Shown here piece by piece: positions 10,669-21,280 of a DNA stretch of 64,000 bases. Under the pieces are notes generated by a model. The model had not been told where the DNA came from, did no database searches, and was given only the letters and a program-made list of their open reading frames with translations. Positions within the stretch are counted from its first letter, which is position 1. The number at the start of each line of letters is the position of its first letter. A program made the translations under genes and the position numbers. Source of the DNA: Neovahlkampfia damariscottae (lineage: Eukaryota; Heterolobosea; Selenaionea; Neovahlkampfiida; Neovahlkampfiidae); assembly GCA_016618085.1 (NCBI GenBank), contig JABLTG010000065.1, forward strand, positions 1-64,000, given 5' to 3'.

Positions 10669-11661
10669 CTAATAATCATTAAAATTGTAATTTCTCCCAT
10701 CAAAATCACTACCATTGAATGAAATTGAGTATTTTTCAAATTTTCTGAATCTCATTAAATCCATCAAATCGTTGGTAAAATTTGAAGGTGTACGAAAATC
10801 AAATGATTTGTCCTTCACTGTTGGATCTATGATTTTGTAGATCAAAATAATTTGATAACCAGATGTAGTTGGTTTGGTTTTTAATTTGCAATTACGGTGA
10901 AATGCTATCCAATTGAAATCCATCAATCCATCATCCTTCAATCCAAAATCAAAATTTGATAATGCTTCATTTCCATTCTTCATGAGATGAATTTTACCCC
11001 CTGTAGAAAAACAAGGAAGATAAACTAATAATGATCCAAATTTCATTGATGTTTTCGGTTTCTTCAAAAATAGATTCTTGGTCATTTGATAAAATTATTT
11101 TCAATCTTTAAATTGAAGTGTATCATTTTGATAAAATTCATCCAAAAATGAAAGAATTTTTTTTCTTAATTGAGGTCTTTTTAAATTCTAATCAAATTCT
11201 TTTGAACTGTGACTTCATTTTCATCAAATCTATCTTTAATTGAAAGTAATTTTTCACATAAGTCAATGTTGATTGGATAAGAAATTTTGATTTTTTTATT
11301 GATTGAAATTAATGGCATTTGAGGTAATTTACCAACATAATAGTTCACTCGAATTGGTTTTGTAATTTGATTTGAGAGCTTTCTGTATGGAGCTTCTTTT
11401 GGTTTTCCTCTTTTGATGTCACCAGGCTTTCTTTCCGGTTCTTTTTTTACTTTTTCCGGAGATTTTGGTTCACCAATATGATTTGGGTCTAATGTTTTGA
11501 ATGAATATATTTTGTTCATTAGACGAGTTTCCAATTCGTCTTCAATCATAGAGGATAGTTGAGAGATGTATTCCTACACTATGTTCATCACAATCATCAA
11601 AATTAAAATCATAAAAATCATCAAAATCATCATAACTCAAATCGTCATATTCGTAACTCAT
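10669..11661 (-). pseudogene. Degenerate 2OG-Fe(II) oxygenase-like gene
   Basis: The clear part (10669-11085) reads F-G-S-L-L-V-Y-L-P then G-G-K-I then W-I-A-F-H and T-S-G-Y-Q-I-I-L-I-Y. This matches the core of prolyl-4-hydroxylase-type 2-oxoglutarate/iron oxygenases (family pattern FGTLVVxLP...GG...WAAFY...TSGYRxTLTY). The iron-binding H-x-D and the distal His of the D-x-E-H-E segment are both replaced, so it should be inactive. Upstream pieces (11181-11549, and an acidic Y/D-rich start at 11661) can partly be joined by 40-nt and 20-nt introns, but two in-frame stops just before 11085 remain unexplained. It is best read as a decayed gene. A multi-exon pseudoenzyme is the alternative. Confidence 0.5.
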
Positions 11662-12366
11662 GGTGAATGAAGTAGAAATGTTTGTCCAATTGAATTGAAC
11701 AAAAAAAAAAAAGAAACAGGAAGAAAAAAGAAATTGAATTCAGTCAAAAAACTGAAGAAATATTTATAAAAGGAAAAAAGGTCCTTGTCTTCGTAATACA
11801 AAAGTATATGTAATTGAAGCGAATGTTTATTGGTTGATAATTCTATTTATAGTTTCTGGTTGTAATTCTCCGGTTCTACCGAACAGTATTTCCCTCCAAA
11901 ATTGTTATAAAATATCCAATCAAATTGTTTTTTTTCGGATGAAAAGAAAACAACCGCAAAAAATGGAAAACTGTTTCTGAATCCAAAATGATCATCAGTT
12001 TATCAGATTTCGATGACGAAGAAGAAGATATGGGTATTTGTTTGAGATGTATTTAGGCTTCTTTTGAATCTATCAATTTTGCAAAAAGTAAATTTGATGT
12101 TTGTTCAACCTTTGGATGATTTTTTGGTACATGGAATGAATTAGGTTTCTCATTATGAGATTCGAAAAAATGAACAAATTTTGTTAAGAAGAAATTTTCA
12201 ATTTCATCTTTTGGATAGAATATCAAGATGATGTTAAATACTTCTAAGAAATTTGAACAATGTTTCTTGACAAACTGTTAGGTTCGAAAAACAAGTAGAA
12301 GATGATTGAAAACAAATTTTTGAGAGTTCTCTTTGAAAATTCAAAAGTGTTTATTGAAATAGAATT
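11662..12366. other. Gene-free region
   Basis: About 700 bp without a supported gene. A short acidic ORF begins at an ATG at 11988 but soon stops, and no splice rescues it. An imperfect GC-richer patch (about 11865-11885) can form only a tiny hairpin. Nothing else recognised. Confidence 0.4.
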
Positions 12367-13536
12367 TCAAGGAGAAAATCTACTTGATTTGACCAAATTT
12401 GTGAGGTGTTTCATCCAAGGTGTGTGGGCCTCACGAAACAATCCAGTTGTATCATGAAAGTTATGTGAATAAGGTAAACTTTTTACCAGAACCTCTTCTG
12501 GTTCAAAGAACAAAGATAGAAATATAGCATGAATTGTAGAGTCTGTCCACCCAAATTCGAAGAAACTGCAACCATATTTCCTTGAAAATTCAGAAATTTC
12601 TACAGTTCTCCAGAAATCTAAACGTGATACTAGAAAGTTCGTATTTGGATATCTTCTATTGAAATACCCAAATATTGCCCAATTGTGTTTTTCGAATTTG
12701 TCGAATATTTCATACCTGTTTTTGGAATTAAAAACTTTGGATTTGTAAAGGAATGGAAATAAATATTCATAGTTTCTTTTGGGAAAATCAGCATCGTAGT
12801 TCGTTAGTGAATACATGTATGCATGTTTGTCCAACAGAGTGAAAACATCAACATCCAACTGTCCATGAAAATAACTATCGTCATCCATTCTCATAACTTT
12901 TTTAAATGAATTAAGTACAGGATGAGAGAATATCAAAGTTGCCCAATATCTACACATTGACATATAGCCAAATGTTCTGATATGTGGTTTTTTCTTTCTC
13001 CACTCTTGAATTTTGTTTTTGTTGCATTCTTTAGGAATTTTGAACGACATTTCTTGAAAAATGATGTTATTGTAACTACTGAGAAGGTAGTCCTTTTCTT
13101 TTTGTTTGTAGCCTTGGTGGAAAATAACTACCGGGTAATTGAAAGTGATTCCAAAAGCCACTTTAAAAGATCGAATAGAAGCAGCTAAAAGTTCGATTCT
13201 GTATATGACTTTGAATGGTTTTGTGGTTTTCCATACTTCAACTGGAAATCTTGAGTCTGAATTTGGTGCCAAGTACACAATTGCTGAATCATGTTTAAAG
13301 GAGTGTTTCTCAACCTTGTATTCGCCGAAGTAGGTTGAAACTTCTTCTTGTGACATTAAATGTATGTTTGACTTGTTAATGCTGAATGCATGTGAACTTG
13401 AATTTTTAGATGTTGAATCTCTGTTGGAGAATTTTGGTTTTGCATTCACTCTTAACAATAAATGAAAGTAAAAAAGCAAGAAACCTATGATTAAAACAGC
13501 AAGCAAAAAGAATGTTAATCTGTTTAACTTGAACAT
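12367..13536 (-). CDS. GT15-like (KTR/MNT1-type mannosyltransferase family) type II membrane glycosyltransferase
   Basis: 389 residues from the ATG at 13536; the upstream TTG frame is ignored. Residues about 5-28 form one hydrophobic signal anchor (L-T-F-F-L-L-A-V-L-I-I-G-F), so the enzyme should sit in the Golgi with a lumenal catalytic domain. The lumenal part has the GT15 landmarks M-C-R-Y-W-A, F-S-H-P-V-L, R-M-D-D-D-S-Y-F (replacing the yeast R-V-E-P-D segment), then F-W-R near the middle, and F-x-x-G-W-T-D-S-T-I-H-A (yeast R-W-G-D-A-P-V-H) and P-Y-S-H-N near the end. GT15 enzymes add alpha-1,2-mannose to glycoproteins. The match is distant, so the exact sugar is uncertain. Confidence 0.65.
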   Translation of the reverse strand: MFKLNRLTFFLLAVLIIGFLLFYFHLLLRVNAKPKFSNRDSTSKNSSSHAFSINKSNIHLMSQEEVSTYFGEYKVEKHSFKHDSAIVYLAPNSDSRFPVEVWKTTKPFKVIYRIELLAASIRSFKVAFGITFNYPVVIFHQGYKQKEKDYLLSSYNNIIFQEMSFKIPKECNKNKIQEWRKKKPHIRTFGYMSMCRYWATLIFSHPVLNSFKKVMRMDDDSYFHGQLDVDVFTLLDKHAYMYSLTNYDADFPKRNYEYLFPFLYKSKVFNSKNRYEIFDKFEKHNWAIFGYFNRRYPNTNFLVSRLDFWRTVEISEFSRKYGCSFFEFGWTDSTIHAIFLSLFFEPEEVLVKSLPYSHNFHDTTGLFREAHTPWMKHLTNLVKSSRFSP

Positions 13537-13830
13537 CGAGTGAAAACTTTCGTCTATTTGACTTGGACCAATCAAAAAGTGTTAGAAGATTTTATAGTTG
13601 AATAGTGACCCAACGATCGAAAAACTTGAATTTGATCTTGCATCATCAAAAAATCTTTGAGAAAATTCAAAAAACTTGAAATTGAATTTGGAATTATTCC
13701 AACAAAAATATCCAGTAAACAGATCGCTCTTTTTCATAAATCCCAGTTCTAATTTGTTGATTTCAATGTCAAATAAGCCTTATTGAAAGCATTCTATTTA
13801 ATTTTTATTCATTGCAGTGTTTTTAAAAAC

Positions 13831-15090
13831 TCAAAAGTGATTTTCAATCATTTTTTTAAGTTTCTTTGCATCATTTGCATCCATTACATTAACAGTGATC
13901 GTTTCATAATCCTTTGCATATCTTTTTAAAACATCAAAGAATTTCATTTGAATAAATTCTTTTGCGTCATTCACTGAATTTGAATCACCATCAAAGTCAT
14001 TAAAATACTCTTTCAAATTTCCATATTTTTTAATTTTCTTTTGAAATATATCGAATTTCGTGAATACAATTGTCAAATCTGTAATGTACTTATCATATCC
14101 TCGACCTGGATCTATTAACTCTTCAAGTAGGTGTAATGATTCTTCTAATCGATTCGTTTCATCGTCTTCATAACATAATTGATCATATTCACTTAATGAA
14201 ACACAAAATACAAAAATATCAAGTTGCTCTTGAAGACCTAATAGAGCGTAAATAAAATTCTTTTTTTGTCTTACAATTGATCCATTTTTTTCTTTCATTT
14301 CTTTGACTTCCAACATCATACATGGTTAGTATAATCTCCAAACCATCTTTTATTGTTGTTATCGATGATTGTACAAGTCCTGTAGTTTTACCTCTTGTGG
14401 ACAAAACATCTTGTGAAGAAATAATAAAACTATCAATAAAAAAGTCACTAATATTTGGAATCGTTTTGAGTTGAACATACTTTGTACTGTCTTTTGTTTT
14501 TATTTGCAAATCTGTATTTTGTTTTATGATATTTTCACGATGTTTTTTGAATTCTCCAAAATCAGATTCTAAACTTAAGAATTTCTTTACCAAACTAAAA
14601 AAGATGAGAAAAAAGTTTTTTTCTTGTTACTTTTCTTGGTTATAAGATAAATGACTTTGTTTTATAATTTCATCCAAATATTTATAAACTTCAGGTTCTT
14701 TCCAAAAGGAAAAAATGAAATCTGGTATTTCGGTTTTTGTAAAAAGTGAATCAGGTTTAGATTTTAATAAATCAAAAAATGTATCACCTTGTTCAATATT
14801 TTCAGGATTACTGATTAATTTTTTTTCTGAAAAATATTCAAATGTTTCAAAAGTGATGGAAATGACATTTTCATAGATTCTTTGTTTGTAAATATCAATT
14901 TCTTTTTCCATTATTTCGTCAGAGTCGAGTAATTTTAAGTGGTTTACGATGGTAGTTTTTCCGCTATCACCAGTGCCTTAGAAAGAATTAAAAAAGTAAA
15001 AGAAAAACCAAAAAATATAGCTTTTATATTTAAATGAGTCTCTCCTGTGTCATCTACAGAACTTTTGGAACCAAAAATTTTTTTTAACAT
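13831..15090 (-). CDS. Heterotrimeric G-protein alpha subunit, divergent
   Basis: Four exons: 15009-15090, 14631-14976, 14275-14594 and 13831-14237, with introns of 32, 36 and 37 nt. Spliced, the protein reads through every G-alpha landmark: P-loop G-T-G-D-S-G-K-T-T, switch I D-V-L-S-T-R-G-K-T-T-G, switch II D-V-G-S-Q-R-N-E-R-K-K-W-I (second Gly of DVGGQ replaced by Ser, catalytic Gln kept), S-E-Y-D-Q, N-R-x-E-E-S, and the guanine-specificity box T-K-F-D (usual N-K-K-D). The usual T-C-A box near the end is not clear and the C-terminus ends early (I-E-N-H-F). The N-terminus MLKKIFG has no Gly2, so no myristoylation. It binds and hydrolyses GTP at the plasma membrane. Five RGS genes lie in the same window. 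The -32 to -30 region carries an inverted CCAAT motif. Confidence 0.9.
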
Positions 15091-15507
15091 TTTTCAGTTG
15101 GTGAAGAAAAGAGAAGGGGATTGGTTGAAAAACAAAATAAGAAAACCAAAGAAATAGAAAACTTTGACAACAACTGAACTGTAACCTTTGACTATGAACA
15201 AAAAGTGACAATAATCATTTATTGATTAAATGATTAAAAGCTAATTATTAACGCAGTTTACGACCAAAGTTATCTTTTTGAATTATTTTCCACAGAGAAT
15301 TGAATTTTCAAGTTTTTTAAAGTGAAATTCAATTTGGAAGAAAATATAGACCCAATTTTGTCACAAGAGATTTTTTTTTTCAAAAACTCCCATTGGTTTC
15401 CCGGCTAATTGAACCAATAACTGAACAGTATTCCTTTACTTCATTTGGTTTGGCTCTACAAAAAGTAGGTGGAATTACCAAAAGCATCATATTGAAAAAC
15501 GACTAAT

Positions 15508-15545
15508 TCAATTTCATTGGTTGTTTTGGTTATTTAACCAATGGA
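15508..15545 (+). promoter_or_regulatory. Paired CCAAT-type promoter motif
   Basis: ATTGGT near 15518 and its inverted copy ACCAAT near 15538 frame a short AT-rich spacer just 40-75 bp upstream of the ATG at 15582. This is the strongest copy of a motif that recurs upstream of most genes here. The preceding 400 bp (15091-15500) hold no supported gene. Confidence 0.5.
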
Positions 15546-15581
15546 ATTTCTTGCATCCTCATTACTCACAAATAGTCAACG

Positions 15582-16682
15582 ATGTTCACAAGAATACTTG
15601 TCTTACTTGCACTTATTGTTGCTTCAGCTTATGCAAAAACTTGTTACGCTAATGGAGATCCTCATTACAGATCCTTTGCTGGAAGAGCGTTCAACTGGTA
15701 TGGTATCGGAAAAACTCTCTTATTCAAAAGAGGAAGAATTGCTTGTTACACAACTACATACAGATCCAAACAATACGGAACTAGATCATTAAATGGTGCT
15801 ATTCACTGTAGAGCTGGAAGACATACTTTTGCTGTCAAAGGTAACAAAGGAGGATTCCACGGAAAACTCAAAACTGGACGTACTTGGAGATGGGCACACA
15901 AAGATGTTAGAGTTACAGTTACTTCAAATAGACTCAGAGAAGGTAGATATTACTTGAACATTGCTGTTCAAGCTAAACACGTTGAAGGAGCAAAAGGGTT
16001 ATGTACAGGAAATATTCCAAAACAAAGACCAATTATTAAAAGACCTTTGAATCCAGTTTGGGTTAAAATTGCTCGTTCTGTTTGTAAAAAAGCAGGATTC
16101 AGAGTTGGTTCATTTGACTACAAATCATGTGTTACAGATGTTGCTAGAACACACAAAAGAAGAATTGCTGGTCAATTAAGACGTTTTGAAGTTAAAATTG
16201 GAAAAAACTACAAAAGAGTTTGCTCACATGGACATTGTAGATATTTCAAATTTGGAGTGAAAAAAATCCCATACTGGAAATTCCACACAAAACGTATTGC
16301 TTACAGAAAGAAATATTACAAAACAAAACAATACTACAAACATCATGTTAAAAGATATAAAAAATACTTTAAAAAAAAAGTACCAAACTTTAAAAAAAGA
16401 AGACATTACGCTAAATTGGCTAAAAAAGCTTCAAAAAAAGCATATCATTTAAGAAAAAGATCACGTTACCTTTACAAACAAGCAGCAAAATATAGAAAAA
16501 TTTCAAAAACTGCAATGAAAACTGTCAGAGCATTTAAATGGGCTGTCAAAAGATGGAGAACAAAACACTCAAAAAGAGTTGCTTATTGGAAAACTCATCA
16601 CAAAACTGTTAAATACAGAACAAGACATCACAAAGTTGTCAGAAAATGGAAAAAGTTCCATCATCACACAATGAGAAGATAA
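15582..16682 (+). CDS. Secreted, extremely basic protein with VWD-like N-terminal domain
   Basis: 366 residues, single exon, starting with a signal peptide (residues 1-18, ending A-Y-A). The mature N-terminus reads C-Y-A-N-G-D-P-H-Y-R-S-F-A-G, matching the start of von Willebrand type D domains (C-x-x-x-G-D-P-H-Y-x-T-F-D-G). Paired cysteines follow to about residue 150, then a second Cys cluster (S-V-C-K-K-A to C-S-H-G-H-C) to about residue 215. The last 150 residues are almost only Lys, Arg, His, Tyr, Trp and Phe in runs such as K-K-Y-Y-K-T-K-Q-Y-Y-K-H-H, giving a very high pI. Third-base choice is C-richer than in neighbours (TAC, AAC), as in highly expressed genes. It may bind extracellular polyanions; that is inference. 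Confidence 0.75.
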   Translation: MFTRILVLLALIVASAYAKTCYANGDPHYRSFAGRAFNWYGIGKTLLFKRGRIACYTTTYRSKQYGTRSLNGAIHCRAGRHTFAVKGNKGGFHGKLKTGRTWRWAHKDVRVTVTSNRLREGRYYLNIAVQAKHVEGAKGLCTGNIPKQRPIIKRPLNPVWVKIARSVCKKAGFRVGSFDYKSCVTDVARTHKRRIAGQLRRFEVKIGKNYKRVCSHGHCRYFKFGVKKIPYWKFHTKRIAYRKKYYKTKQYYKHHVKRYKKYFKKKVPNFKKRRHYAKLAKKASKKAYHLRKRSRYLYKQAAKYRKISKTAMKTVRAFKWAVKRWRTKHSKRVAYWKTHHKTVKYRTRHHKVVRKWKKFHHHTMRR

Positions 16683-16717
16683 ATTCTCTTTTTTTTTTTC
16701 AAACTTTTCTGTTTTTT

Positions 16718-19700
16718 TTATTGAGTTTCTCTCATAATTTTGATGTATTTCTGCAATTTCTTTATGTGTCCCAATTTCATTATTTTCAAAAAGTAAAAGT
16801 CTTGAATGTCTTCCAATTCCAATAATGCTTCGCCATCAATTTCATTCATAACAAACAACTGTTGATACATTTCCATATTCATTTCTTTTAACCATTCAAC
16901 AACTCTTTTGATATTCCAGTGTATTACTTCTTTATGTGAATAGGTTTTTCGTATGCTCTCAAATGAGTACTCTGATTGAAGTGAAGATTTTTTGAACAAA
17001 TTAAAATTTGAGATGGGACTATTCATTAATTTCTCTTCATGAATTAAAATTGATTCTTTTGGAGGGTAGTGATCAGAAAATGAACTCTTTGATTCAATTC
17101 GAAATGAATTTCTTTTTTCCGATTTGAAAGAGACTCTTTTTTGATCTAATGAACTTTTCCTTTTTTCAGTGAAAGAATTTGAAGTATGCACTTCGTCATT
17201 TGAGTAATCAGTTTTGTCAGAAATTACTTCACTTTCTGAATTATCTAATTCACTTCCACTTGACTTATTTGTCAAGAAAGATGGTTGTTCATGTAATATT
17301 TTCTCATTTGTCATACTCATCATTGAAGATTGAGAGCTTAGACTATTAAATTGATAAGAATCATCTATCAAATCACTTGAAATCAAATCAGATTTTTCTT
17401 CATCTTCTTCACCTCTCAATTGACGAAGAATGTATTGTGCAGTTGGTCTTTGATCAGGGTTAAATATCAAACAGTCTTCAATGATTTTAAAAAACAATTT
17501 GAATTTTTCATTGCCTAGAAAATCTTTCATTTCCTTTTCAAGATAAACTTTTTTTTCTTTCATGAATTTTGAATACTCTAATCTCTTCTTTGTGATCAAT
17601 TCAAAGAGAATCATTCCACAAGCCCATATATCCACGCTAGTATCATATGGTAAACCACTTCTTTGTTCCGGTGACATGTATTCAATAGTTCCACAAAATG
17701 TTTTCGCAACATTATCTGATGTTGATTTGGCCAATCCTAAATCACCAATTTTGATAGTATTGTCAGACAGTAACATCACATTATTTGGTTTTAAATCACG
17801 ATGAACTATTTTCTTTGCATGTATATAAGCAATTCCATCAAATATTTGCATTGAAATTGAATTCAACAATTCTATTGATATTTTTTCTTTTTGTTGAATG
17901 ATTTTATACAAATCACCTGAATCACAATAATCCATGACAATATCTTATGTTTTTTTAGTTTATTTTCAATTTTACTTAAATGACAATTCCCTGTTGTTTC
18001 ACTATCCATTGAAATAAAGAAATCATGAATTGAGAGAATATTTGGATGATTCATTCCAACATAACTTCTCATCTAATTTTTAGAATGAATATATTTTGAT
18101 ATTTACCTCTTGTAAATCATTATTTAATTCTTCTATTGGTGTTTCTTGGAATTTCTTCAAAGCAAATGATTGATTGGTTGATTTATTCTTTACCAAAAAA
18201 ACGCGTGCTTGACCTCCAATTCCAATCTGTTTTATAGTTTCATATTTATCTGATTTAATACCTGTAGAATCATTTTTCTTGTCATTTGAGTTTCCAGAAT
18301 TATTTTGATTTGTATTGAATTTATTAAACTGATCTGTTGAATGAATTTTAAAAAATTCAACCAAATAATCAATTGAAGGTCTTTTTGATGGATCTTCATT
18401 CCAACAATCTTTTATTAATTTCAAATATTCACATAATTTGAAATCTTCTGAATGATGAATAATCAAATCTTCCAAATTTGAATTTGAACATGGTTTTTTT
18501 CCTTTGATAAATTTTGGTAATAGTTCTTTGGTGTTTATTTCTTTTCTTGAAATATCTTCACCAGAATACATCTCCCAAAGAACTGTTCCAACACTATACA
18601 TGTCACTTTTTTCAGTAGGTTTTTCTCCTTTTAATAATTCAGGAGCAACAAAATAAATTGAACCAAAAACTTTTTCAATCATTGGAGGTGTTAATTCTTG
18701 TTGATTTTGAGATTCAGCAAGATGTGATTTATCTGTTAAAAAGTGATCTGATAATACACAATGATCTCCGTCAATCAAAATTTTTCTTGTATTCAAAACA
18801 CCATAAATCAATTTCCAAGAGTAGAGGTATTTCAATCCTAATGAAATTTGAAGACCTATTTTAATCATGAAATCTATTTCTGGTTTAAATTTTTGAACAT
18901 GAAATAAATGAGACAAAGAACCTTTAAGCAATCGTAAAACCAAACAGAAATGAGGATCTTCAGCAACAAAACATTTAAAATCCAATATATTTGGATGTTT
19001 CAATTTCTTCAAGGTTTTAGTGTGTTCTAATAGTTTTTTCATTTTTTCAGGATCTGAATCTTTCAAGACTTTGATAGCTACTGTTTGATTTCTCCAAGTT
19101 CCTGAATAGATTTTTGAATAAGAATCTTCAGCAATATATTTATCAATTTTGATTTCACTATATGGAACACTCATCACACGAATGTATTCATCAATATTTG
19201 AAGTCAACATTTGATCAACAAATTCACCATCATTGTCTCCACCAATTAAATGCTTTTTTAAAAAAAAATGAATTAAAACAAAAGTTACTAATTGACCTTG
19301 AAAGAACATCATTTGATAAATATAATTTTTTCTAATTTCTTCATTCAATGGAATTTTAACCCATTTTAAATTATCCATTCTCATAAAGTATAAATCATTT
19401 TGTGGTTTTCTGACTGTACCTGAATAACCTCCAAATACAATAAAAATTCCACTTCTTGTTAACAATTTAGCTCTTTTAAAAACAATCAATTGAACTAATT
19501 AAAAAAAACTCACCTATTCCTCTTTGTTGGATTGTTTTTTGTTTTCAATTTTGAAATCGAACTTTTATCAAAATTAATTACAAAAGTGTCATTTTGGAGA
19601 CCTTCTTTATCTTTTCCACCAAAAATCATCATATAATTATCAAACATACAAACAGAATGTGATGTTCTTTTTGGTAATCCGATGTTCATAAAACTTGAAT

Positions 19701-20255
19701 TTTTCAATATGATTTGTGTCCATTTCATGGTAGAAAAATCATACATGTGACAATCTGAAAATATCTTTTTTGATGATTGTTCACCTCCATATATAATCAT
19801 TGAGTTATTATTCAAATGCCAAGCTGCAGAATGATTTTTTCTTGGTGCTGGTGGATTTCCTGTTGTTTCAATTTTTGACCATTTTCTGTGCTCTAAATCT
19901 AACATATACAAGTCATTTAATTTATTTTTTGTTGTTCCATCTTCACCTCCAAATATGAACCAGTTTTCATGACGTAAAACAGCAGTGTGGCCAAAACGAC
20001 CTGAAGGTGGTTTTCCTGAAATTGGTGGTTTTTTCCATGTTTTAGTTTTTAAATTTAATTCATAAATAGATGTATCTATACCTGGATAACCTCCAAATAG
20101 AACAATGGAATTATTAAGGTGATTATAAGATGTAACAAAATCTTTTGTCGTTTTTGGAGAATCTTCGATATTATTATTATGCAGCTCTGAGTCACTGAAA
20201 TTTATAGCTATTGAGACTTGGTCAATTTATTTTTCTTACACGCTTGGTTGCCCAT
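16718..20255 (-). CDS. Kelch-pseudokinase-protein kinase-SAM protein, predicted N-myristoylated
   Basis: Six exons: 20240-20255, 19514-20207, 19289-19472, 18107-19252, 17976-18072 and 16718-17943, with introns of 32, 41, 36, 34 and 32 nt. The spliced protein begins MGNQAS, a myristoylation signal. Domains in order: about five kelch repeats (F-G-G, G-R-F-G-H-T, I-Y-G-G-E, I-F-G-G-K, I-G-G-D); a TKL-like kinase domain keeping V-A-I-K but lacking HRD and DFG (reads G-V-L-N-T-R-K and S-D-H-F), so a pseudokinase; a second kinase with G-I-G-G-Q-A-R-V-F, A-L-K-K, H-R-D-L-K-P-N-N, D-L-G-L-A and S-P-E-Q, so probably active; a Ser-rich linker; and a C-terminal SAM domain (V-V-E-W-L ... M-K-L-G-H-I-K-K-L). 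It looks like a membrane-tethered signalling kinase regulated by its neighbouring pseudokinase, an arrangement like that of JAKs. Confidence 0.85.
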
Positions 20256-20364
20256 GACAAAAAAAATTGAAAAAAGTTTGTGATTGGATTATTTCTCTCA
20301 GTTTTTCAATGTAAAAACTCTCATAAGAATTTGGATTCAATTGCTTTTATTTTAGGAAAAATCA

Positions 20365-20436
20365 TAGTCCAGTTGGGAGTCGAACCCACTCCTCGTGATC
20401 CGCAGTAACGAATGCTTCCACCTACACCACAGGACC
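20365..20436 (-). tRNA. tRNA-like gene, apparent anticodon GCG (Arg), several stem mismatches
   Basis: 72 nt with a normal D arm, a T loop TTCGACT, a 7-nt anticodon loop CTGCGGA and a following T5 Pol III terminator. Acceptor, anticodon and T stems each contain one mismatch (U-U, U-C, G-A). The anticodon reads GCG, which would decode CGC/CGU Arg; eukaryotes normally use ACG for this. It is either a decayed tRNA or a tRNA with unusual pairing. Its first 13 nt resemble tRNA-Gln genes. Confidence 0.6.
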
Positions 20437-20458
20437 TTAAATTTCTTTAAAAAAAAAT

Positions 20459-21018
20459 TTATTTATTTCCAGAAAGAGCTATAATGATAATTGGAATGAG
20501 AATTGCCATTGCATAGATCAATAATGTCAATACAGTCATGGCAATTGTCAAGCAGATAACAGAGCACCAAAATACCAATTCAATCAAAAAAACTGAGATT
20601 GAAAGGTAAGCAATGACCCTTGCACCAGTATTCTTTGATTTGATTACGAAAATATTGAATGGCAAAGCAATTGGAAATACAAACAAACCAATAACAAGAC
20701 TTAAAAGATTAACTGAATTGGAATGTCTTACACAATAACTGCGAATATGAGATCTCCCATAGCTTCAGGTTCTATTACTTGTTCTACAAGTACTTGTTGA
20801 ACTGGTTGAACATTGCCCATGTTTTGAACGTTTTGGTTTGAATTGGAGGAACTTGTGGTTCCATTGAATCCTGTTCCATTATAATTCATAGGTTGGAATT
20901 CTATTTCGTTTTGTGGTTGTTCATACCTTTGCTGTTCAGCTGATTCGAATGAAGTAGTAGTAGGATACAAATTTTGTTCATTTTGTTGATATACACCTTG
21001 TGAGTCAGTTCCTTCCAT
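20459..21018 (-). CDS. Q/N-rich small membrane protein, paralogue 1 of 3
   Basis: Exons 20732-21018 and 20459-20699 with a 32-nt intron. The first 90 residues are polar (Q, N, Y, P, E, S, T; M-E-G-T-D-S-Q start) and probably cytosolic. The spliced second half begins A-V-I-V-L-V-I-G-L-F-V-F-P-I-A-L-P and contains K-S-K-N-T-G-A-R-V-I-A between hydrophobic segments, giving two or three membrane helices and a tail of G-N-K. It shares length, intron position and the P-x-A-L-P ... K-S-K-N-x-G-A core with 21281-21894 and 23990-24455. The shape (polar Pro/Gln N-terminus plus a short two-helix domain) recalls CD225/dispanin proteins, but no family is claimed. Confidence 0.75.
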
Positions 21019-21280
21019 GTTGTAGCCGTTTTTTTTGCAACTTTTTTTTGAAATTGATATGATTGGACAATTGTCATAAAAATTTTGACTCCAACTCTAT
21101 TCACCAAAATCACCTTCTACCGAAGTTTTTCTGTGAAATACTGAAGAGAAGTTGTAGTAAATTCTTGGCAAGTTTTGGAAGGTTCGAACACAAAATTCAT
21201 TGGTTGTTTTTCTCAAGAAGCTTGGTTGGAGCTTAATCTCAGTTTCAATAAAAGTTTCTCAAAACTAGTAAAAATAAAAT

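Noticed and set aside
11988-12050. Short acidic ORF start
   Set aside because: Stops after about 22 codons and no GT-AG splice continues it.
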